Below are positions 37,156-46,138 of a stretch of 64,000 nt of DNA, piece by piece. The translations under genes and the position numbers were made by a program. How positions within the stretch are numbered: position 1 is the stretch's first letter; each line of letters opens with the position of its first letter. The DNA comes from Aerococcus kribbianus (GTDB taxonomy: Bacteria > Bacillota > Bacilli > Lactobacillales > Aerococcaceae): contig NZ_JAPRFR010000001.1 in the NCBI RefSeq assembly GCF_026805545.1, positions 62,001-126,000 of the forward strand, read 5' to 3'. The notes under the pieces were generated by a model that searched no databases, was not told the origin of the DNA, and saw only the letters and a list, made by a program, of their open reading frames with translations.

Positions 37156-40100
37156 ATGACACAAGCAAATCAAGAAAAATTCCAAATTTTATTGAAACAA
37201 TTAAATTGGTCCCCAACAGATGAAAACTTGCAAGCTGGCGCTATTGAGAATGTGACTCTACACACGCAATCTCGGGTTTGGCAGTTTGATTTAAAATTTC
37301 CCCAACGCTTAAGTGCTGGGGTTTTTAAATCCCTAAGCGACAAGCTTGCCAGTGATTTTACACCTGGCTTTGCCCATATGCGTATTAGTGTGGATAATGA
37401 CCAAGAATACAGCCAAGAAGAGGTCTTGGATTATTGGCCCTTAGTTATTCAGCGGGCGAACATCTCAAATGGCTTAACTCGGCAAATATTCTCGGCCCAG
37501 TTGCCAAGTTTTGAAGATGGTCGGTTTATTATCCGTACTGATAATCGCCAGGTCAAAGACTTGGTCGAGGCCAATTACCTTGAAGTGGTTCAGCAAAATT
37601 ATCGTTTGGTGGGTTTTCCTAAGCTTAGCTTTGCAGTGATTGTAGACCAAGACACTGCTAACGATCGTCAGGAAAATTTCCAATCCCGACAAGAAGCCAT
37701 TATGCAAGAGCAACAAAAGATTGCTCAAGCGGCCAACAAACGGCAAAAAGAAATGGCGCAAAGTCAAGCGACTAATGATCAAGCAATTAAAGTAGATAAG
37801 ATTGCCATCGGAAAGCCAGTCCCCGGTGACGATCGCTTACAGGCTATGAATACTTATGTTGAGGAACAACGCCAAGCCGTCATGGAAGGGGTTGTTTTTG
37901 CTGTTGAGATTAAGACCTTGAAAACGGGCCGACAAATTTTGAAGATGAAACTCTCTGATTATACTTCAGCCTTTATTGTCCAAATGTTCTCCAAAAATGA
38001 TCAAGACAAAGCCATATTTGCGGCGATTAAGGAGGGCATGTGGATGCGGGTTCGCGGTGACATTCAAATGGATGACCGCTTCGAACGTGATTTTGTGGTG
38101 ACGGCTAGAGATTTTGAAGAAGTAAAAAAATCTAAACGTCAGGATTCTGCGCCCGAAGACCAAAAACGGGTGGAACTCCACCTTCATACCAATATGTCGA
38201 TGCTGGATGCCACTAATTCCATTTCTGATTTAGCTGAACAAGCCAAGGCCTGGGGACATGAAGCCATCGCAGTCACTGATCATTCCGCCTTACAAGCCTT
38301 TCCTGAAGCTTCAGCGGTGGCCAAGGAAACCGGTCTAAAAATGATCTATGGGGTGGAAGCCAATATTGTTGATGACGGAGTTCCTATTGCCTATAATCCG
38401 CAAGATATTGACCTAGGCGAAGCCACTTATGTTGTTTTTGACGTGGAAACGACTGGACTTTCTGCCGTTTATGACCAAATCATTGAATTAGCAGCAGTTA
38501 AAATGCACCGGGGTAATGTCATTGACCAGTTTGAAGAATTTATTAATCCTGGGCATCCCTTATCATCTACCACCATTAATTTAACAGGAATCACTGATGC
38601 TATGGTAGCTGATGCCAAGCCTGGACAAGAAGTGATGCAAGCCTTTAAGGACTGGTCAGAGGACACCATTTTAGTGGCGCACAATGCCAGTTTCGACATG
38701 GGCTTCTTAAATACGACTTACCGCCGTATGGGGATTGAAGAAGCAGAGAATGCGGTAATTGATACCTTAGAATTATCGCGCTTTTTACACCCACAAATGA
38801 AATCACACCGTTTAAATACCTTAGCCAAACACTATAATGTGGCCTTGGAACAACATCACCGCGCAGTTTATGACTCTGAAACGACGGGTGCTCTGTGTTG
38901 GATATTCTTGCAAGAAGCGAAGGATAATCATGATATTACTAACCACCAAGATTTAAACAAAAACGTGGGTAGTGGTGATGCTTATAAACGAGCGCGTCCT
39001 TTCCATGCCACCATACTGGCAAAAAATCAAACTGGTTTGAAAGATCTCTTCAAATTGATTTCCGCCGCTAATGTTAAATATTACTACCGGACGCCACGTA
39101 TACCGCGGTCATTGTTAGCTGAACATAGGGAAAACTTGTTGATTGGTTCGGCTTGTTCAGAAGGGGAAGTCTTTGAAGCCATCATGCAAAAAGGTAAGAG
39201 TGAGGCTATTGATAAGGCCAAATTTTATGATTATTTAGAAATTATGCCTAAAGGAATTTATCAACCCCTAATCCAAGAAGAGCAAATCCGTGATGAAGCG
39301 ACCTTAGAAGACATCATGAAAACCTTGCTTGAGGTTGGTCAAGAAGCTGAAAAGATGGTTGTGGCGACTGGCAATGTGCATTATTTGAATCCTGAAGACA
39401 AAAAATATCGGGAGATTTTAATTCATTCAGTGAAATCAAATCGGACCCGTTTCTTCCCAGAAGCCCATTTCCGGTCAACCGATGAAATGTTGGCAGACTT
39501 CGCCTTTTTAGGGGAAGATGTGGCCCAGCAAATTGTGGTTGAAAATTCCCAAGCCATTGCTGCTGAAATCGAACCGGTTGAACCCTTAAAAGATAAGCTC
39601 TATACGCCTTCAATCGAGGGAGCAGAACAACAAATTACCGAAATGTCTTACAACCAAGCCAAGGCTATTTACGGGGAGGATTTACCTGAGATTATCGAAA
39701 AACGTTTGGAAAAAGAACTTTCCTCAATTATTGGTAATGGTTTCTCAGTAATCTATTTGATTTCACAAAAATTAGTTAAAAAATCTAATGATGATGGTTA
39801 TATTGTAGGGAGCCGGGGATCAGTAGGGTCTTCATTTGTGGCTACAATGATGGGAATCACTGAGGTTAATCCCTTATCACCACATTATGTATGCCCGGAC
39901 TGCCATTACAGCTATTTCTTCACTGATGGGAGTGTAGGGTCAGGTTTTGATCTAGAGGATAAGGCCTGTCCTCAGTGTGGAGCCATGATGAAGAAGGATG
40001 GCCAGGATATTCCTTTTGAAACTTTCTTGGGCTTCAAGGGGGATAAGGTGCCTGATATCGATTTAAACTTCTCAGGAGAGTATCAATCGCGTGCCCATGC

Positions 40101-41481
40101 CTATACCAAGGTCCTTTTTGGGGAGGATAAGGTGTTCCGGGCAGGGACAATCGGTACAGTGGCAGAAAAAACAGCATTTGGTTATGTTTTAGGCTATGAT
40201 CGGGATAACAATTTAAATCTTCGTAAAACCGAAAAAGAATTCTTTGCCCAAGGTGCTACTGGCGTCAAACGAACCACCGGACAGCACCCAGGTGGGATTA
40301 TTGTTATTCCTGAATATATGGACGTCTTTGATTTTACACCTATCCAATACCCAGCTGATGACCAATCGGCTGAATGGCGTACCACACACTTTGACTTCCA
40401 TTCCATTCATGATAATGTCCTCAAACTAGATATTCTAGGCCACGATGATCCGACTATGATTCGTAAACTCCAAGATTTATCAGGAATTGCGCCCACTGAT
40501 ATTCCTGTAGATGATCCTTCTGTTTATGAACTATTCAATGGGACAGAAATCTTAGGTGTGAGTCCAGAACAAATCTACTCTAAGACCGGCACATTAGGCA
40601 TTCCGGAATTTGGGACCGGCTTTACTCGCCAAATGTTAGAAGCCACCAAACCTACTACCTTTGCGGAATTACTTCAAATTTCTGGTCTTTCTCATGGGAC
40701 TGACGTATGGCTTGGTAATGCTGAGGTTCTCGTCCGTGAAAAGGGGCTTCCTTTATCAGAAGTGATTGGTTGCCGGGACGATATTATGGTTTATCTTCTA
40801 CATAAAGGCTTGCCAGAATCTGATGCCTTCCAAATTATGGAAAAAGTGCGTAAAGGGAAAGGCTTATCTGATGAACATAAAGCCATTATGCGTGAGCACG
40901 ATGTTCCTGAATGGTATTTGGAATCTTGTGAGAAAATTAAGTACATGTTCCCTAAAGCCCACGCTGCAGCTTACGTCTTAAATGCCATGCGAGTCGCTTG
41001 GTTTAAGGTCCACCATCCAATCTGGTACTATTGTGCCTTCTTATCTGTACGGGCTCATGACTTTGACTTAGTTGCAATGACTAATGGCTTACAAGCAACC
41101 AAGGCGCGTATTAAAGAAATTCACGATAAGGGCAATGAAGCTACTAATAAAGAAAAGGCCACTTTGGTTATTTTGGAAATCGTTAATGAAATGCAAGAGC
41201 GGGGCATAGAGATGAAAATGGTTGATATTGACAAATCTGATGCTATGGAATTTGTAATTCTCGATGACCATACCCTATTAGCTCCATTTAGAGCCGTTGA
41301 TGGTCTAGGTAATAATGTCGCCCGCCAAATCGTTGCGGCCCGAGAAGAATCAGAATTTTTATCCAAAGAAGACCTACAAAAACGCGGTAAAGTTTCCAAA
41401 ACTCTAATCGAGTACATGAGTGAAAACCACGTCCTCGACGCCTTACCCGACCAAAACCAACTTAGCCTCTTTGACTTTTAA
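37156..41481 (+). CDS. polC: DNA polymerase III PolC-type alpha subunit
   Basis: This is the replicative polymerase of Gram-positive bacteria, 1441 residues with its own proofreading exonuclease. In order: N-terminal domain, OB-fold (~225-330), PHP domain (RVELHLHTNMSMLDAT ~335; AVTDHSALQAFPEA), inserted DEDD exonuclease (VVFDVETTGLSAVYDQI ~425; LVAHNASFDMGFLNTTYRRM), remainder of PHP, polymerase palm with the zinc knuckle CPDCHYSYFF...CPQCG (~914-945) and PDIDLNFSGEYQ (~971), and fingers and helix-hairpin-helix near the end. All sections are intact. Many relatives have proS between rseP and polC; here the gap is only 35 bp. Confidence 0.97.
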   Translation: MTQANQEKFQILLKQLNWSPTDENLQAGAIENVTLHTQSRVWQFDLKFPQRLSAGVFKSLSDKLASDFTPGFAHMRISVDNDQEYSQEEVLDYWPLVIQRANISNGLTRQIFSAQLPSFEDGRFIIRTDNRQVKDLVEANYLEVVQQNYRLVGFPKLSFAVIVDQDTANDRQENFQSRQEAIMQEQQKIAQAANKRQKEMAQSQATNDQAIKVDKIAIGKPVPGDDRLQAMNTYVEEQRQAVMEGVVFAVEIKTLKTGRQILKMKLSDYTSAFIVQMFSKNDQDKAIFAAIKEGMWMRVRGDIQMDDRFERDFVVTARDFEEVKKSKRQDSAPEDQKRVELHLHTNMSMLDATNSISDLAEQAKAWGHEAIAVTDHSALQAFPEASAVAKETGLKMIYGVEANIVDDGVPIAYNPQDIDLGEATYVVFDVETTGLSAVYDQIIELAAVKMHRGNVIDQFEEFINPGHPLSSTTINLTGITDAMVADAKPGQEVMQAFKDWSEDTILVAHNASFDMGFLNTTYRRMGIEEAENAVIDTLELSRFLHPQMKSHRLNTLAKHYNVALEQHHRAVYDSETTGALCWIFLQEAKDNHDITNHQDLNKNVGSGDAYKRARPFHATILAKNQTGLKDLFKLISAANVKYYYRTPRIPRSLLAEHRENLLIGSACSEGEVFEAIMQKGKSEAIDKAKFYDYLEIMPKGIYQPLIQEEQIRDEATLEDIMKTLLEVGQEAEKMVVATGNVHYLNPEDKKYREILIHSVKSNRTRFFPEAHFRSTDEMLADFAFLGEDVAQQIVVENSQAIAAEIEPVEPLKDKLYTPSIEGAEQQITEMSYNQAKAIYGEDLPEIIEKRLEKELSSIIGNGFSVIYLISQKLVKKSNDDGYIVGSRGSVGSSFVATMMGITEVNPLSPHYVCPDCHYSYFFTDGSVGSGFDLEDKACPQCGAMMKKDGQDIPFETFLGFKGDKVPDIDLNFSGEYQSRAHAYTKVLFGEDKVFRAGTIGTVAEKTAFGYVLGYDRDNNLNLRKTEKEFFAQGATGVKRTTGQHPGGIIVIPEYMDVFDFTPIQYPADDQSAEWRTTHFDFHSIHDNVLKLDILGHDDPTMIRKLQDLSGIAPTDIPVDDPSVYELFNGTEILGVSPEQIYSKTGTLGIPEFGTGFTRQMLEATKPTTFAELLQISGLSHGTDVWLGNAEVLVREKGLPLSEVIGCRDDIMVYLLHKGLPESDAFQIMEKVRKGKGLSDEHKAIMREHDVPEWYLESCEKIKYMFPKAHAAAYVLNAMRVAWFKVHHPIWYYCAFLSVRAHDFDLVAMTNGLQATKARIKEIHDKGNEATNKEKATLVILEIVNEMQERGIEMKMVDIDKSDAMEFVILDDHTLLAPFRAVDGLGNNVARQIVAAREESEFLSKEDLQKRGKVSKTLIEYMSENHVLDALPDQNQLSLFDF

Positions 41482-41490
41482 ACTAAGGAT

Positions 41491-41598
41491 GTGAGCAAAA
41501 GCGGTAAGAGCGAGAGATTTGATCCAATAGGCAAAAGATATGAACTTAAATCTTTTAGCCTATTGGACAAATATCCGAAGCTCTTGCTTTTCAAAGCC
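41491..41598. repeat. Long imperfect inverted repeat after polC
   Basis: Outer arms GCAAAAGCGGTAAGAGC (41495) and GCTCTTGCTTTT (41580-41591), inner arms TCCAATAGGCAAAAGAT (41523-41539) and ATCTTTTAGCCTATTGGA (41550-41567). Together they can fold ~100 nt into one long stem with a bulge. It lacks a T-run and lies just before the true terminator at 41629. It could be a mobile palindromic repeat, an mRNA 3'-end stabiliser or a small RNA. Confidence 0.7.
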
Positions 41599-41628
41599 CA
41601 ACTAGCAAATAAAAAATCCTCTATTATA

Positions 41629-41663
41629 AAAAGGCTGGGAGTTGTCTTCCAGCCTTTTTGCTA
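41629..41663 (+). terminator. Terminator of the rpsB-to-polC region
   Basis: AAAAGGCTGG-GAG pairs with CTT-CCAGCCTTTTT around TTGT, followed by TTGCT. Confidence 0.85.
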
Positions 41664-41863
41664 AACTAAATTTTCCACTGTTATAAGTCAAATAATATCT
41701 GTATTAGGACAGAAAAAGTGAATAAATTCTGGTTTTTCATGCAAATTATTTTACAAGTATGCAAAAATTGTTATAAGATATAAGGTGAGGAGTTTATTTA
41801 TTTAAAATATTGAGAATTGACCGATTATTCATAAGAGTAGTAAAGGTCAAAAAATGCATAGTC

Positions 41864-41905
41864 ACTAACTTGCTAAATTGCTTTGCCAGTGTTTAGCAAG
41901 TTAGT
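41864..41905 (+). promoter_or_regulatory. 14-bp perfect inverted repeat in the leader of the DUF1538 gene
   Basis: ACTAACTTGCTAAA (41864-41877) and TTTAGCAAGTTAGT (41892-41905) are perfect complements around a 14-nt loop, 63 bp before the start codon. A weak promoter (TTTACA ... TATAAG, ~41752-41779) lies upstream. With no T-run it is more likely an operator or mRNA leader element than a terminator. The rest of 41664-41968 shows nothing else. Confidence 0.5.
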
Positions 41906-41968
41906 ATTATCGTGCTCAAATTTTTGATAAGTAAATATCACAAGAAATCATTTGTAAGGAGGAGTTTA

Positions 41969-43438
41969 ATGGAGTTACTGGCTGATAAATTAAAAGAGAT
42001 TTTATCATCGGTTTTACCCATTGTTGTTATCGTGGCCATTCTATCCTTGACACTTGTGGATGTGTCGGGAGAAATGATGGCACGTTTTATCATTGGGGCC
42101 GTGTTTTTAATCTTTGGATTAACCATTTTCTTATTTGGAGTCGACGTAGGGATGTCGCCAATTGGTGATTTGTTGGGACGTTTTATGACCCAACAATCAT
42201 CTAACTATATCGCATTGTTTATTGCTTTTGTGATTGGTTTTGGGGTAACGGTCGCCGAACCAGACCTTCTAATATTAGGGAATCAAATTGCAGATGCTAC
42301 TGGAGGAACTTTTTCTTCTAGTTTTATTGTTGGAATTGTCTCAATAGGTGTCGGGATTATGATAGCATTTGGTGTTTTACGGGTTATTAAATCTTTCTCA
42401 GTGAAGTATTTTTTCTTAATTGTCTATGCCGTCATTGCCATCTTGTCCTTATTCGCAACTAATGAATTTATGGCTATGGCTTTTGATGCTTCTGGAGCAA
42501 CCACTGGGGCTTTAACCACTCCGTTTATTCTAGCAATCGGAGCTAGTGTTTCCCAACGTAAGGGTGGTGCTAAAGCAGAGAATGATTCCTTTGGTTTAGT
42601 TGGAGCAATGTCAACAGGACCAATTTTAGCTGTATTAATTTTATCGATTATCCAAGGTGGCCAGTTTGAAGGATCAGGTGAAGCTTACCAATACACAGAG
42701 GGAATCTTTGCTCCTTTCATTTATGCTTTTGGGCATACTTTCTTTGAATCGTTATTTGCGTTAATTCCTATTATTTTGGCTTTTGTTTTCATTAATTATC
42801 GTTATTTGAAAATCTCCAAGCAAAAATTAGCCGATATTTTCAAAGGGGTCGCCTATACTTTGATTGGTTTAACTCTATTCTTGATTGGGGTAAACCAAGG
42901 ATTTATGGATATGGGACGTTTTATGGCGACTGACTTAGCTAACAATCACAGTAATCTCTTGCCATGGATTGGTTTAGTGATGGGATTAGTTGTTGTTTTA
43001 GCTGAACCAGCTGTCCATGTCTTAGGTGAGCAAGTTGAAGATGTCACTGGTGGTTACGTTAACTCTAATGTCTTATTACTAGCCCTATCAATTGGAGTTG
43101 GCCTAGCCCTTGCCTTCTCAATGCTAAGAATTATGTTACCTGCTGTGCAGTTATGGCACTTCCTCTTGCCAGGATTTGCTTTGGCAATTATTTTATCCTT
43201 TGTCGTTCCTGACCTCTTTACTGGTATTGCTTTCGATGCTGGCGGAGTGGCTTCAGGGCCTATGACGGCAACCTTTATCCTAGCCTTTTCCCAAGGGGTA
43301 GCGGATACTTTGCCACAGGCCAATGTCTTGGTGGATGGCTTCGGAATTATCGCTATGGTGGCTATGATTCCAGTTGTTATGATTCAAATATTAGGCTTGA
43401 TATTTAAGCTTAGAACACGTAAAGTAGATGCGAACTAA
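41969..43438 (+). CDS. DUF1538-type integral membrane protein, internally duplicated
   Basis: The ~489-residue protein has about 12-14 hydrophobic helices and is built from two homologous halves. Half 1 carries FLFGVDVGMSPIGDLLG, GVTVAEPDLLILGNQI and FDASGATTGALTTPFILAIGA. Half 2 carries FLIGVNQGFMDMGRFMA, VVVLAEPAVHVLGEQV and FDAGGVASGPMTATFILAFS. The paired AEP and FDAxG motifs imply an inverted or tandem repeat transporter fold. The start at 41969 follows GGAGGAG; an earlier ATG in the frame (41912) lacks a site. The substrate is unknown. The PII-like gene follows within 20 bp, suggesting control of transport by a PII-type sensor. Confidence 0.85.
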   Translation: MELLADKLKEILSSVLPIVVIVAILSLTLVDVSGEMMARFIIGAVFLIFGLTIFLFGVDVGMSPIGDLLGRFMTQQSSNYIALFIAFVIGFGVTVAEPDLLILGNQIADATGGTFSSSFIVGIVSIGVGIMIAFGVLRVIKSFSVKYFFLIVYAVIAILSLFATNEFMAMAFDASGATTGALTTPFILAIGASVSQRKGGAKAENDSFGLVGAMSTGPILAVLILSIIQGGQFEGSGEAYQYTEGIFAPFIYAFGHTFFESLFALIPIILAFVFINYRYLKISKQKLADIFKGVAYTLIGLTLFLIGVNQGFMDMGRFMATDLANNHSNLLPWIGLVMGLVVVLAEPAVHVLGEQVEDVTGGYVNSNVLLLALSIGVGLALAFSMLRIMLPAVQLWHFLLPGFALAIILSFVVPDLFTGIAFDAGGVASGPMTATFILAFSQGVADTLPQANVLVDGFGIIAMVAMIPVVMIQILGLIFKLRTRKVDAN

Positions 43439-43454
43439 GGGGAAGGAGATGCAC

Positions 43455-44108
43455 ATGCAATATCCAGTTGTATTACTAGGTATTTTAAAAGATGGCCAAG
43501 GCTCTAAAATGTTGACCGCTTCTAAAGAAGGTGGGTCAACAGGTGGGATTGTCATTCGTGCCCAAGGAACCTTGAGCAATAAAATTATGAATATGTTAGG
43601 CTTACATGATCGTAAAAAAGAAATGTTTTTTACGCTAATCCCTAAAGATATGGAAGATAAAATGCACCACTATTTAGATGAGCGTATGAATATGAGTAAA
43701 AAAGGACACGGTGTCTTGTTTTCCCTTGATACCTCTAGTGTCATAGGTAACCACGGTCAAGATTATGAATATGAGGAGAGTGAAAGCAATATGACAGGCC
43801 ATCAATTAATTGTTACCATTGTTGATCGCGAATTTGGAGATGACGTTGTACAAGCAAGTCGTGAGGCTGGTGCTCATGGGGCAACTATTCTCCATGGACG
43901 AGGAACAGGTACTGGCGAATTTTCGAAATTATTTAATGCCCATATTGAACCCGAAAAAGAAGTGGTTGTTATGGTTGTAGATGGTGACAAATGTAAACAA
44001 ATATCTGACAAGATTGTTGAAGAGTTAGATATTCGCGCCCAAGGTAAGGGCTTATTATTCTCAGTGAATGTTAGCCAAGCGACAGGCTTATTTGAAGCCG
44101 ATGAGTGA
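43455..44108 (+). CDS. Tandem PII-like regulator next to the DUF1538 transporter
   Basis: Two PII-like domains lie in one ~217-residue chain. The first (QYPVVLLGILKDGQGSKML, GGSTGGIVIRAQGTLSN) spans ~1-100 and the second (HQLIVTIVDREFGDDVVQAS, GAHGATILHGRGTGTGEF) ~115-215. Each has the Gly-rich turn that follows beta-2 in PII proteins, where nucleotides bind, and a matching C-terminal strand (HGVLFSLDTSSVIG, KGLLFSVNVSQATG). The T-loop Tyr of GlnB is missing, so it is not a classical nitrogen PII. The GAAGGAG site lies just before ATG 43449/43455. The ligand is unknown. Confidence 0.8.
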   Translation: MQYPVVLLGILKDGQGSKMLTASKEGGSTGGIVIRAQGTLSNKIMNMLGLHDRKKEMFFTLIPKDMEDKMHHYLDERMNMSKKGHGVLFSLDTSSVIGNHGQDYEYEESESNMTGHQLIVTIVDREFGDDVVQASREAGAHGATILHGRGTGTGEFSKLFNAHIEPEKEVVVMVVDGDKCKQISDKIVEELDIRAQGKGLLFSVNVSQATGLFEADE

Positions 44109-44133
44109 TAAAAGGCTTGAACTAGGCCTTCGC

Positions 44134-44162
44134 TTGTCAAGTAATGGAAATTATGTTATATT
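44134..44162 (+). promoter_or_regulatory. Promoter of the rimP-nusA-infB operon
   Basis: TTGTCA (44134-44139) and TATATT (44157-44162) are separated by exactly 17 bp. Transcription would start near 44170, upstream of the hairpin at 44190, which is then part of the leader. Confidence 0.75.
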
Positions 44163-44189
44163 ACTAGTGTAGTTTATTGACTAGTATTG

Positions 44190-44218
44190 GAGTGAGCGGG
44201 AACGCTCACTCTTTTTCA
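44190..44218 (+). terminator. Terminator-like hairpin in the rimP leader
   Basis: GAGTGAGCG pairs with CGCTCACTC around GGAA, followed by TTTTTC. It ends the PII-like transcript, but it also lies inside the nusA operon leader. Because NusA itself modulates hairpin termination, feedback attenuation is plausible. Confidence 0.8.
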
Positions 44219-44253
44219 TGAAATCATGATTTTCGCTGGAAATGGAGGATAAG

Positions 44254-44733
44254 ATGGCAAAAATTACCGATCAAGTATCTAAATTAGCGCAACCGATTTT
44301 AGCAGACTTAGGTTTTGAATTATACGATGTTGAGTATGTTAAGGAAGGCAAAGCATGGTTCTTGCGTGTTTATATTGATAAGCCGGAAGAGGGAGGGATC
44401 TCTCTTGATGACTGTGTCTTAGCTAGTGAGCATCTTTCCCAAGCCATTGACCAAGAAGGCGATGATTTCATCAAAGGAACTTACTATCTAGAGGTATCTT
44501 CACCGGGTGCCGAGCGTCCTTTGAAAACTGAAGAACAAGTCAACCAAGCCATTGGTGAATGGGTATATGCGTCTTTCTATCAAGCCATTGATGGTGAAAA
44601 AGATATCCAAGGACGTCTCTTGGCCAATGAAGAAGACCATTATATCATTGAGAAAAAAGTTAAAACTAGACGCCAAGAAGTAAGCGTACCTAAAGACAAG
44701 GTCTCCTTGTTGCGTTTAGCCATCGAATTTTAG
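44254..44733 (+). CDS. rimP: Ribosome maturation factor RimP
   Basis: RimP assists 30S subunit maturation. About 159 residues with the two-domain family pattern: ILADLGFELYDVEYVKEG (~14), LRVYIDKPEEGGISLDDC (~34), YLEVSSPGAERPLKTEEQ (~78) and a C-terminal Sm-like part. A TGGAGGAT site overlaps an earlier ATG (44242) and serves ATG 44254. First gene of the conserved rimP-nusA-rnpM-ylxQ-infB-rbfA set. Confidence 0.95.
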   Translation: MAKITDQVSKLAQPILADLGFELYDVEYVKEGKAWFLRVYIDKPEEGGISLDDCVLASEHLSQAIDQEGDDFIKGTYYLEVSSPGAERPLKTEEQVNQAIGEWVYASFYQAIDGEKDIQGRLLANEEDHYIIEKKVKTRRQEVSVPKDKVSLLRLAIEF

Positions 44734-44747
44734 AAAGAGGGAAGATA

Positions 44748-46127
44748 ATGAGTAAAGAATTACTAAATGCTCTATCTGTGCTTGAAGAAGAAAAAGGAAT
44801 AAAACCTGAAGTAGTGATTGATGCCCTAGAAACGGCCTTAATTACTGCTTATAAACGAAACTACCAACAAGCGCAAAACGTGGAAGTCTCCTTCGATGAG
44901 AAGAAAGGGAACTTTAAGATTTATGCGATCAAAGAGGTCGTCGATATGGTCTTAGACTCTCAGTTAGAAGTTTCTTTAGAAGATGCCCATAAAATTAATA
45001 CGGCTTATGAAGTGGGGGACACCATTAAATTTGAAGTGACCCCATCTGACTTTGGTCGTATTGCGGCCCAAACGGCGAAGCAAGTGGTTATGCAACGGGT
45101 TCGGGAAGCAGAACGTAGTATTATTTATGATGAATTTATTGATTATGAAGATGATTTAATTTCTGGTGTGGTGGAACGGCAGGATCGACGTTATGTCTAT
45201 GTTAACTTGGATAAAATTGAAGCGGTCTTAACACCAGAAGGACAAATTCCTGGCGAAAGTTTCCAAGCTCATGACCGTATCCAAGTTTATATTGAACGGG
45301 TAGAAAATACGACTAAGGGACCGCAAATCTATGTGTCTCGCAGCCATCCCAACTTGTTGAAACGTTTGTTTGAACAAGAAGTACCAGAAATCTATGATGG
45401 CACTGTTGAAATCAAAGCCATTGCCCGTGAAGCGGGTGACCGGTCTAAATTAGCGGTTTACTCTGTTGATCCTAATATCGATCCAGTGGGAACTTGTGTA
45501 GGCCCTCGCGGACAACGGGTCCAAGCAGTGGTCAATGAACTTAAAAATGAGAACATGGATATCATCCAATGGAGTGAAGACCCGGCGGAATTTATTGCCA
45601 ATGCTTTGAATCCATCTGAAGTCTTGGCTGTGCACTTTGTTCCTGGTGAGCAATCTTGTATCGTGGTTGTGCCTGATAATCACTTATCATTAGCTATTGG
45701 TAAACGTGGCCAAAATGCTCGTTTAGCGGCTAAATTAACCAACCATAAAATTGATATTAAGTCTGAAAGTGACTTTGCTGAATACGAACAAAGTGATGAA
45801 TATCAAGAACGCTTCTTCCCAAAAACAAATGAAGCTGAAGATATTCTAGACGATGGGTCAGACCAGGGCATTGAACCAAGTGAAGAAGAATTAATCGCTG
45901 AAGCAGCTGATTTAGAGGCATTGAGCGATGAAGACTTAAGTGCGGATGACTTTTTAGAAGAACAAAATGTCGCAGAAGGTAATATGGGTCCTGAAGATGT
46001 GGAAGAGGCCATTGATGAAATCGACCATGATCCTGAGCAGTCTTATGATGATTTGTTAGACGCTCAAGACCAAGAAACACCTGCTGATGAAGCAGCCAAA
46101 GCCACTGACGACTTAGATTTAGAATAG
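44748..46127 (+). CDS. nusA: Transcription termination/antitermination factor NusA
   Basis: NusA binds RNA polymerase and modulates pausing and termination. The 459 residues comprise the N-terminal domain (~1-125), S1 (~130-200), KH1 and KH2 (~205-345, with DPVGTCVGPRGQRVQAV and LAIGKRGQNARLAAKL). A ~110-residue very acidic tail (many D/E) follows, longer than in Bacillus NusA, which stops soon after KH2. The tail lacks the repeats of enterobacterial NusA and may be disordered. The gap after rimP is 14 bp. Confidence 0.95.
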   Translation: MSKELLNALSVLEEEKGIKPEVVIDALETALITAYKRNYQQAQNVEVSFDEKKGNFKIYAIKEVVDMVLDSQLEVSLEDAHKINTAYEVGDTIKFEVTPSDFGRIAAQTAKQVVMQRVREAERSIIYDEFIDYEDDLISGVVERQDRRYVYVNLDKIEAVLTPEGQIPGESFQAHDRIQVYIERVENTTKGPQIYVSRSHPNLLKRLFEQEVPEIYDGTVEIKAIAREAGDRSKLAVYSVDPNIDPVGTCVGPRGQRVQAVVNELKNENMDIIQWSEDPAEFIANALNPSEVLAVHFVPGEQSCIVVVPDNHLSLAIGKRGQNARLAAKLTNHKIDIKSESDFAEYEQSDEYQERFFPKTNEAEDILDDGSDQGIEPSEEELIAEAADLEALSDEDLSADDFLEEQNVAEGNMGPEDVEEAIDEIDHDPEQSYDDLLDAQDQETPADEAAKATDDLDLE

Positions 46128-46138
46128 GGGGCATAAGC

